A stretch of DNA of 5,288 nt, taken from Haloarcula sp. (GTDB lineage: Archaea > Halobacteriota > Halobacteria > Halobacteriales > Haloarculaceae). A program made the translations under genes and the position numbers. Of the stretch, positions 1 through 5,040 are shown one piece after another. The stretch spans positions 1-5,288 of the forward strand of contig JAQCNK010000350.1 in the NCBI GenBank assembly GCA_028275075.1, in the 5' to 3' direction. A model generated the notes under the pieces. It was not told the DNA's origin and searched no databases. It saw only the letters and a program-made list of their open reading frames with translations. Position 1 is the first letter of the stretch; each line of letters begins with the position of its first letter.

Positions 1-563
1 CTCCCATTGCCGTGCACCACCGCGACGTTGCCCTCGATATCACTCGTTACGATCTCTCTCCCGGGTACAGGCGTGACGTTCGCCACCGTCGGACGGCCAT
101 AGCCGTACGTCGGTAGTGACACTCGCCACTCCTCAGAGCCGTTGGTCGCCCTGTAGGCGAAGAGGGCGTCCACTGTCGAGGAGACGAGCACTTCGAGCGT
201 GCCGTCGCTATCGACGTCCTCGATGGCCGGTTCGGTCAGGGCGTGCGTGAAACAGGCATCGGCGGGGACCCCTGTTCGCCACATCGTTGAGCCGTCTTCC
301 GGGTCCAGTCGGACGAGCGCACACGATGTATTCGTGATGGGCGCGTCGCTATTCGGGACTTCCGCCACCGGAGCGACGATGACGTCTCCCTCGGGGCCGA
401 CACCGACGGCGTGGTGGTTGACTCTGTTGTCGCGGGGCGTATCACTCACCCACTGTTCGGTGAGTTCACCACCGCCTGCCAGCCCCAACCCGGCGCCGAC
501 CAGCGCAGCGAGCGCGATGAACATCACGACGAGACCCAGGCCCGTTCGACGTCGCATATCCAT
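1..563 (-). CDS. Membrane-anchored PQQ-like/FG-GAP beta-propeller protein, N-terminal part (partial, runs off left edge)
   Basis: An open minus-strand frame runs from an ATG at 563 to the window edge without a stop, giving 187 residues that lack the C-terminus. Residues 1-6 are MDMRRR, followed by a hydrophobic stretch at about 8-29, so the protein probably has a signal anchor or signal peptide and an extracellular body. The arginines loosely resemble a Tat motif but are not a clear match. The body holds short beta-propeller blades: LVRLDPEDGSTMWRT (83-97) and ALFAYRATNGSEEWRV (133-148) have the D-x-x-x-G-x-x-x-W form of PQQ-like repeats. VDSDGTLEVLV (117-127) has an FG-GAP/VCBS-like D-x-D-x-D-G loop (D116, D118, D120) typical of calcium binding. 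C81 and C104 could form a disulfide. Such propellers usually act as scaffolds or binding modules, and no enzymatic role can be read here. A second ATG at 557 is an alternative start. The gene is divergent from the membrane protein at 661-2094. The propeller type is fairly secure; the function is unknown. Confidence 0.8.
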   Translation of the reverse strand, partial: MDMRRRTGLGLVVMFIALAALVGAGLGLAGGGELTEQWVSDTPRDNRVNHHAVGVGPEGDVIVAPVAEVPNSDAPITNTSCALVRLDPEDGSTMWRTGVPADACFTHALTEPAIEDVDSDGTLEVLVSSTVDALFAYRATNGSEEWRVSLPTYGYGRPTVANVTPVPGREIVTSDIEGNVAVVHGNG

Positions 564-624
564 CCGTAGCCCTGCTACCTGAAATGCCTGCCTTTCGCTC
601 TGAGTGATTCGAGAACCGTACCAC

Positions 625-630
625 GGAGGT
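625..630 (+). promoter_or_regulatory. Shine-Dalgarno-like GGAGGT that would favour a GTG start at 637
   Basis: GGAGGT matches the anti-SD end of archaeal 16S rRNA and lies 6 nt before a GTG at 637, in frame with the membrane protein annotated from 661. If used, it adds 8 residues (MDIAYRPI) before the ATG. Alternatively, the T run just after it (630-634) lies roughly 27-31 nt before the ATG at 661, where a TATA-type element would sit for a leaderless transcript. The sequence alone does not decide between these. Confidence 0.4.
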
Positions 631-660
631 TTTTGCGTGGACATCGCCTACCGTCCGATA

Positions 661-2094
661 ATGGCACGACACCGCCCTGGTCGAGGCGCTCTAATCAGTC
701 TCTGCACCGTGCTATTCTTCGTCCTCGTCCCGGGCGTCGCCAGTGCCCACAACGTCGGTGGGACGCGGTTCGACGCGCCGCTGCCGTTGTCGCTGTTGTT
801 CGCGGGCGCAGGTGGGACGGTCGCACTCACTGGCATCTGGCTCGCCGTGACCGACCGCTCGGCGGCCGACGTCGGAACGTACACCGTGGCAACGCTAGAC
901 GCTCGCACAGTCCGGTGGGTCAGTCGGATTGGGGCGGCCGTGTTCTTCATCGGCGTCCTCACCGCGGTTGTGGTCGGGTTTCTCGGCCGGCAAGTCGCCG
1001 CGGAAAACTTCGCGACGGTGTTCACCTGGTCGGTCTGGTTTCGCGGACTGGGGCTGGTCGCGATTCTCGTCGGTTCTCCCTGGCGTATGCTCTCACCGTG
1101 GCGTGCCCTCTACCGCGGCCTCTGCTGGCTCGAAGATGACGAACTCGCTCTCCTCGACGGCTACCCATCGTGGCTCGGTTCCTGGCCTGCGGTGGCCGGC
1201 TTCGTCGTCCTCATCGGCATCCTGGAGAACCTGACGGTCGTCCCGCAGTCGCCGGCACTGACGACCGGCCTGCTCGCCGTGTACGCCCTCACAATGGTCG
1301 GCGGTGCCGTACTGTTCGGCCCGGTGTGGTTCGCCCGTGCCGACCCGCTGGGTGTCCTCTACCGGTTGTTCGGTCGTGTCGCCGGTGTGTCGGCTGCACG
1401 TTCTGGGGGGACGATTGAGATCTCGTTTCGGCCTCCCTGGCGTGGCTGTACGTCGCCCGTCGCCGGTCCCGCTGTGGTGGTGTTCGTCGTCGCAGCCGTC
1501 TACACCGTGAGCTTCGACGGCTTCACCAACACGCGTCAGTATCAGTCGTTGCTGTTCAGTGCCCGTGACCTGGTCGGGATTGGGTCGACAATGGAGGTAC
1601 TGCTCTACGTCGTCGGGTTGCTGGTATTTAGCGGTGTGTTCATTCTGACCGTGCTTGTCGGCGATTCCATCGGCGTCGCTGACCGGACTGACAGTGCCGT
1701 CACAACTGATGGCGGGCAATTGGCATGGCTCGGCGCTGCGCGGGCGTTCGCTCCCACAGTGCTCCCGATTGCAGCCGCCTACGACGTCGCCCACAACTAC
1801 CCCTACGTGATTCGGAGTACCGCCCGAATCGCTGAACTGAGCGCGACCTTCTTAGATGTCGGTGTCCAGTCGCTCGAACCACTGGGATGGCTTTCGATAC
1901 CGGTATTCTGGGGCTCGCAAGTGTTCCTCATCGTTGTAGGGCACGTAATCGCCGTCGTCGCAGCTCACACTGTCGCTGTCGAGCGCTACCGCTCACTGTC
2001 GGCGGCTCGCAGAGGCCATCTGCCGCTGCTCGTGTTGATGATTGGGTATACCGTCCTCTCGTTGTGGATAATCTCTCAGCCGGTCGTGCGTTGA
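661..2094 (+). CDS. Multi-pass membrane protein with Sec signal peptide, of the family loosely annotated as 'fenitrothion hydrolase'-like; putative metal-binding histidines
   Basis: The ATG at 661 gives 477 residues and ends at TGA 2092-2094. The start was chosen because it is the first in-frame ATG and gives a clean signal peptide: basic MARHRPGRG, a hydrophobic core at 10-24, and an ASA|HN cleavage site after residue 29. In-frame GTGs at 604 and 637 are alternatives, the latter behind GGAGGT. About ten further hydrophobic helices follow, near residues 43-62, 90-110, 120-138, 173-192, 202-222, 266-284, 312-335, 360-378, 412-438 and 453-472. Recognisable family segments are NFATVFTWSVWFRGLGL (116-132), SPWRMLSPWRALYR (139-152), YPSWLGSWPAVAGF (168-181), an in-membrane Glu (E189), SFDGFTNT (284-291), AAAYDVAHNY (371-380) and GHVIAVVAAH (427-436). 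As I recall them, related bacterial proteins share this order and are mostly uncharacterised. The 'fenitrothion hydrolase' label should not be read as a demonstrated activity here. H30 (N-terminal after cleavage), H378, H428 and H436 suggest metal handling by inference. The gene is divergent from the propeller gene and convergent with the DUF gene at 2147. Confidence 0.85.
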   Translation: MARHRPGRGALISLCTVLFFVLVPGVASAHNVGGTRFDAPLPLSLLFAGAGGTVALTGIWLAVTDRSAADVGTYTVATLDARTVRWVSRIGAAVFFIGVLTAVVVGFLGRQVAAENFATVFTWSVWFRGLGLVAILVGSPWRMLSPWRALYRGLCWLEDDELALLDGYPSWLGSWPAVAGFVVLIGILENLTVVPQSPALTTGLLAVYALTMVGGAVLFGPVWFARADPLGVLYRLFGRVAGVSAARSGGTIEISFRPPWRGCTSPVAGPAVVVFVVAAVYTVSFDGFTNTRQYQSLLFSARDLVGIGSTMEVLLYVVGLLVFSGVFILTVLVGDSIGVADRTDSAVTTDGGQLAWLGAARAFAPTVLPIAAAYDVAHNYPYVIRSTARIAELSATFLDVGVQSLEPLGWLSIPVFWGSQVFLIVVGHVIAVVAAHTVAVERYRSLSAARRGHLPLLVLMIGYTVLSLWIISQPVVR

Positions 2095-2146
2095 ATTGGG
2101 CCGAGACGAGCGCTTTCGACATACCACTGATGACTGAGACTTTAGC

Positions 2147-2506
2147 TCACTCTGTATCAATTCGCGGGGCTTCACGGGTACTCGCATAATAGACGGCAGC
2201 AAGTACGAGTGCCATCATTACAACATCGAGTGAGTGTTCGAACGAGTGGTGCATACCGGCGTCCATCCACCCCGTTAGATACGCGGCTCCCGCACTTGTC
2301 TTCCCGAGAAACGTTGAGAACGCAACAGCGATGAGGAGGTAGGATTTCGTCCGTCGCTGATAGAACGCGACGAACGAAAGCACAGCCACAAGTATCGAGA
2401 ACACCGCACCCGTGCCGAGAGCGATGACAAGCAGACTCTCGGATGTCGATGTGCCAAAGTGAAGCGGCTGAGCGATGCCGATGCTGGTGTGTAATATCAC
2501 GGCCAT
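2147..2506 (-). CDS. Small three-helix haloarchaeal membrane protein of a DUF family (DUF7521/DUF7471-like)
   Basis: The ATG at 2506 gives 119 residues, ending at TGA 2147-2149. An upstream in-frame GTG at 2575 would add 23 residues but is disfavoured, because a TATATAT promoter-like box (2557-2563) would then lie inside the coding sequence, and the added segment is polar and unlike the rest. Three hydrophobic helices are visible near residues 25-48, 56-79 and 92-108. The first is followed by the basic YQRRTKSYLL turn (49-58), and the third is preceded by a His-rich stretch, MHHSFEHSLDVV (85-96). The C-terminus is charged and short. This three-helix layout is common in small haloarchaeal membrane proteins of unknown function found beside winged-helix regulators. 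I cannot decide by eye between the DUF7521 and DUF7471 groupings. The gene is divergent from the regulator at 2700-3212, suggesting a regulator/target or regulator/partner pair. Its stop lies 52 bp from that of the convergent membrane-protein gene. The function is unknown. Confidence 0.75.
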   Translation of the reverse strand: MAVILHTSIGIAQPLHFGTSTSESLLVIALGTGAVFSILVAVLSFVAFYQRRTKSYLLIAVAFSTFLGKTSAGAAYLTGWMDAGMHHSFEHSLDVVMMALVLAAVYYASTREAPRIDTE

Positions 2507-2556
2507 CTGAGTCGAGCCTCGCAGTGAGTTAGGACATCCTGCTGTGGATACCCGCG

Positions 2557-2563
2557 TATATAT
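2557..2563 (-). promoter_or_regulatory. Putative TATA box for the small membrane protein gene
   Basis: TATATAT lies about 54 bp upstream of the ATG at 2506. A transcript starting some 26 bp downstream of it, near 2534, would carry a leader of roughly 28 nt. No strong Shine-Dalgarno sequence is seen in that leader. The box is nearly palindromic, so the opposite orientation is possible, but it lies about 137 bp from the plus-strand regulator start, which is far for an archaeal promoter. Its placement supports the 2506 start over the GTG at 2575. Confidence 0.5.
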
Positions 2564-2627
2564 GACTGTGGCCACCCTTGCTCACTTCTCTTCTGGTTCA
2601 TTCGACGAAAGTGACTATCGGACCGTG

Positions 2628-2685
2628 AGATATAGGGTCTAACACGCGTACTCGTAACCAACGGGGCCTGAAACGTGCCGTTACC
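2628..2685 (+). promoter_or_regulatory. Possible promoter and operator region of the winged-helix regulator gene
   Basis: A weak TATA-like GATATAG (2628-2634) lies upstream of the ATG at 2700 and would place transcription start near 2657. An imperfect inverted repeat overlaps that point: GTAAC at 2654-2658 faces GTTAC at 2680-2684, and AACGG at 2660-2664 faces CCGTT at 2678-2682. The position would suit autoregulation by the adjacent regulator. The arms are only 5 bp each, so this may be chance. Confidence 0.25.
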
Positions 2686-2699
2686 GCTCAGTTAGACCA

Positions 2700-3212
2700 A
2701 TGACAGCGACACGAACACGGATCGCACTCCAAATTCGCCGGAAACCCGGCACGCATTTCAACGAGCTGGTGCGGTCACTCGAGTTTGCCCCAGGCCAGAT
2801 TCAGTACCACGTCCACAAGCTGTCGAACGATGCCGAAGTAATAGAAGAGAACCTGTATGGCCGTACCCACTACTTCCCGCCGGAGTTCGATTCGTGGGAA
2901 CGGGGTGCACTGGCCCTGTTCCGCCGTGAAACGTCTCGGGATATACTCGGATATCTTCTCGAAGGTGGGCCGGCCAAACCACAGGCGGTGGCGGATTCAC
3001 TCGGTATCGCCCGAAGCACGCTGGAGTGGCACCTGAGCCATCTCGTCGAGCAAGACGTAATCGTAAAGCAGCGAGACGAGCGAAACCGCGTCACGCTTGT
3101 CGTGGCACACCCGGAGCGGACGCGCGAACTGCTCCGTGAAATCTCGCCATCGATTCCAGACCGGTTCCTCGACCGCTTTACCCGACTCGTCGATAGCCTT
3201 CTCAGCGAGTAA
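2700..3212 (+). CDS. Double winged-helix transcriptional regulator (haloarchaeal, ArsR/MarR-like)
   Basis: The ATG at 2700 is the only ATG or GTG after an in-frame TAA at 2655-2657; the gene gives 170 residues and ends at TAA 3210-3212. Two winged helix-turn-helix domains are visible. The first, at about residues 5-60, has HFNELVRSLEF (19-29), recognition helix APGQIQYHVHKL (30-41) and a beta wing ending in GRTHYFPPEF (54-63). The second, at about 68-136, has QAVADSLGI (95-103), recognition helix ARSTLEWHLSHL (104-115) and wing VIVKQRDERNRVTLVV (120-135). A helical tail (138-169) may dimerise. This architecture is common among haloarchaeal one-component DNA-binding regulators, usually 160-190 residues long, most with unknown ligands. 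No cysteine cluster or obvious ligand pocket is seen, so the signal is not evident. The gene is divergent from the small membrane protein at 2147-2506, with about 190 bp between starts, making that gene its likeliest target or partner. Regulator identity is secure; the target is inferred. Confidence 0.88.
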   Translation: MTATRTRIALQIRRKPGTHFNELVRSLEFAPGQIQYHVHKLSNDAEVIEENLYGRTHYFPPEFDSWERGALALFRRETSRDILGYLLEGGPAKPQAVADSLGIARSTLEWHLSHLVEQDVIVKQRDERNRVTLVVAHPERTRELLREISPSIPDRFLDRFTRLVDSLLSE

Positions 3213-3217
3213 CGCGG

Positions 3218-3349
3218 CTATGCATCGATTTCCTCAGATGCCGGTCGTGAGTCGTTCACATCCGCCTCTCGGACAGTTCCACTCACAATCAACGCTGCAC
3301 CAATGGTGACGAGGTTCTGCAGAATGTATTTTGCGACGCGACCAAACTG
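3218..3349 (-). pseudogene. Probable 3' remnant of a membrane-protein gene (no start; in-frame stop upstream)
   Basis: A 43-codon minus-strand stretch ends at TAG 3218-3220 and is closed upstream by an in-frame TAG at 3350-3352. Its translation looks like a genuine protein C-terminus: a short amphipathic start, QFGRVAKYILQNL, then a hydrophobic helix, VTIGAALIVSG, then a charged, acidic haloarchaeal-style tail ending EEIDA. No ATG lies in the frame, and the only alternative starts (TTG, GTG) fall inside the hydrophobic helix. Upstream of the TAG the same frame continues for a few plausible residues (ARYIVT) before meeting the kinase 3' end at 3379. The GRxxLxNLVxxGAAL pattern loosely recalls the C-termini of DoxX/DUF417-type small membrane proteins, but this is a guess. 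It fills the 166-bp gap between the convergent regulator and kinase genes. It may instead be chance open frame. Confidence 0.35.
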
Positions 3350-3378
3350 CTATGTTACGATGTATCGGGCCTCGACAG

Positions 3379-4977
3379 TCACTCGACGGTTGGCGGAGTG
3401 TCAGGGACGGATATCGTGACAGTGGTACCGTCTGACGTGTCGAACGACACCTCGCCGCCGAGCGTACGGGTAGCCCAGGTGAGTTGCCACAGCCCCAGTC
3501 CGGTCCCGTGTCGGAGTGGCGCCTCGGTCCCGGTTTCGAGTGCGGACAGTTCCGACTCGGGGATCCCTGGGCCGTCATCGATAACCTGCAATTCGCACCC
3601 GTCCGGCGTCGACTGAAGCGCGACGGTTACGTCGGTAGCGTGCATGATCGCATTGTCGACGGCGCTTTCTATCGCCGCTTCGAGCGCGACGCCGTCGGTC
3701 GTTACCACCAGCGCCTCAGTCGCCTCGACGGTGACCGGAATGTCGTAGGTCGCGACTGTGTCGCGAAGCAGTTCGGCGACGTTAACCGGGGCGTGTTCGC
3801 GGGTCTCCGAGAGGAGTTGGTCGATCGTCCGTGCGTGGTCGCTCATGCGTGCGATACGATCCGTCGTCTCGATAGCTGTGTCCGCGTGGCCGTCGTCGAT
3901 GGCATCGAGGTGTGCGTCGAGGACGTCGAGTTGGTTGCGCAGATTGTGTCGGAGAACCCTGTTGAGGACTGAGAGGCGCTCCTTGCGGAGTTCGCGCTCG
4001 GTTACCTCGCGGAGGCTGACCACCGTCCCCAGATTCCGGTCGGCCCAGTCGACTACTGTCGACACCTGTGCATCGTACTTCGCCGACACGCCCGCGACGC
4101 TGAGCGTGACCGTCTCGGCTGCTCGCAAGCCCTCAACGTCGGTCCCGAGCATGTCTTCGACGGTAACGGTGCCAACCGAGGGGTCTACCCCGTCCGAAGC
4201 AATGCGCATACGTTCGTTCGCCCGTACGACTCGGTGCTCCTCGTCCGCGATCAACACCAAGTCGTCCGTTTCCTCGACGATATCCCGTTCACCGACGACG
4301 CCGATGGTCGGAGCTATGTCGAACGCGTCGAGTCGGAACACCGCGAGCCCGAACCCACACACTACGCCGAGTGATCCCAGTACGTAAGCGGCCCCACCCG
4401 CCGTCCGGTCGAGTTGAGCGATGTACGGAATACTGTTCCAAGACAACCACATCGCCGCCGGTGCCCCAGCGAGGGCAACACCTTGCCACACCGTGGCGTG
4501 GTCGTAGCGACGCGTCGTCCGGACTACTAACACCATCCCGGCGACGACCAGCATCAGTGCATAATACCGACCAGTAATACCGAGCAACCCGAGAACCTGT
4601 GTCGGCACGCCTGACACACCAGACAGTATGAACTGGATGATAAGTACGAGAAGCGGGAAGGCGACCAGTATACTCGTTTTGAGTGTTAACGAGACGAACC
4701 GGCCGGTGTACCGGAGTGCAAACATCGCCCACAAACCGACGGGGAGTATCCAGACAAACGCCAGCCACCGCCCAACTACACCCGTAAAATCAGTTACCGG
4801 AACGAATCCAGTGACGACGCCGACGCTGAGTGCTCCGAGACCGACTCCAACCAGCGCGGTGTATCCTGTGAACCACGCGGCTCCCGGCTTGTCGTATCGG
4901 CGGGCGACCGTCGCACTGATCGCTAGGAGCCCCGCTGCGCTTGAGATTCCCAGGGACCCGACGATCTCGGCGAGCAT
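3379..4977 (-). CDS. Membrane sensor histidine kinase: 7TM N-terminus, PAS-like linker, HisKA and HATPase_c domains
   Basis: The ATG at 4977 gives 532 residues, ending at TGA 3379-3381. Seven hydrophobic helices fill residues 4-214 (about 4-24, 36-55, 70-88, 101-120, 138-152, 163-182, 196-214), matching the HisKA_7TM type of input domain. A PAS-like segment follows at about 230-330, with DDLVLIADEEHRVVRANERM (238-257). The phospho-acceptor helix holds LSVLNRVLRHNLRNQLDVLD (335-354), with H344 as the likely phosphorylated residue, and LRHNLRN is typical of haloarchaeal kinases. The ATPase domain shows an N box, ESAVDNAIMHA (437-447, N442), G1, IDDGPGIPESE (466-476), and G2, HGTGLGLWQLTWATRTLGGE (490-509). 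All catalytic motifs look intact, so it should autophosphorylate and pass phosphate to a response regulator. No receiver domain or response-regulator gene lies beside it, so the partner and signal are unknown. It converges on the winged-helix gene, with a probable remnant between. A TnpB-type element appears to end about 60 bp upstream of its start. Confidence 0.92.
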   Translation of the reverse strand: MLAEIVGSLGISSAAGLLAISATVARRYDKPGAAWFTGYTALVGVGLGALSVGVVTGFVPVTDFTGVVGRWLAFVWILPVGLWAMFALRYTGRFVSLTLKTSILVAFPLLVLIIQFILSGVSGVPTQVLGLLGITGRYYALMLVVAGMVLVVRTTRRYDHATVWQGVALAGAPAAMWLSWNSIPYIAQLDRTAGGAAYVLGSLGVVCGFGLAVFRLDAFDIAPTIGVVGERDIVEETDDLVLIADEEHRVVRANERMRIASDGVDPSVGTVTVEDMLGTDVEGLRAAETVTLSVAGVSAKYDAQVSTVVDWADRNLGTVVSLREVTERELRKERLSVLNRVLRHNLRNQLDVLDAHLDAIDDGHADTAIETTDRIARMSDHARTIDQLLSETREHAPVNVAELLRDTVATYDIPVTVEATEALVVTTDGVALEAAIESAVDNAIMHATDVTVALQSTPDGCELQVIDDGPGIPESELSALETGTEAPLRHGTGLGLWQLTWATRTLGGEVSFDTSDGTTVTISVPDTPPTVE

Positions 4978-5019
4978 GAGTAGGGTGTACCGTTATTGGA
5001 TATCAACGGGGACTACCCT

Positions 5020-5025
5020 TCTAAA
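5020..5025 (-). promoter_or_regulatory. Possible TATA-like box for the histidine kinase gene
   Basis: On the minus strand TTTAGA lies about 45 bp before the kinase ATG at 4977. Transcription would then begin near 4997, leaving a leader of about 20 nt. No Shine-Dalgarno sequence is visible before the ATG. The box lies about 15 bp outside the apparent edge of the mobile element, so promoter and element end are almost abutting. The match to the haloarchaeal TTTAWA-type consensus is modest. Confidence 0.3.
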
Positions 5026-5040
5026 GGATATGATCTCCGA

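Noticed and set aside
199..582. Plus-strand open frame opposite the propeller gene
   Set aside because: Ser/Thr/Pro-rich shadow translation; the minus-strand frame has clear propeller repeats and a membrane anchor.
1093..1794. Long minus-strand open frame opposite the membrane protein gene
   Set aside because: It is a shadow of the 661-2094 gene: the plus-strand frame has a signal peptide, regular membrane helices and family motifs, whereas the opposite frame is low-complexity and polar without a domain.
2135..2149. TGAG/CTCA inverted repeat between the convergent genes, considered as a terminator
   Set aside because: Only a 4-bp stem, overlapping a stop codon and without a T run in either direction; indistinguishable from chance.
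2507..2575. N-terminal extension of the small membrane protein to a GTG at 2575
   Set aside because: The TATATAT box would lie within the coding sequence, and the added 23 residues do not resemble the rest of the protein.
3758..4387. Plus-strand open frame opposite the kinase gene
   Set aside because: Ser/Arg-rich translation typical of an antisense shadow; the minus strand encodes intact kinase motifs across the same bases.
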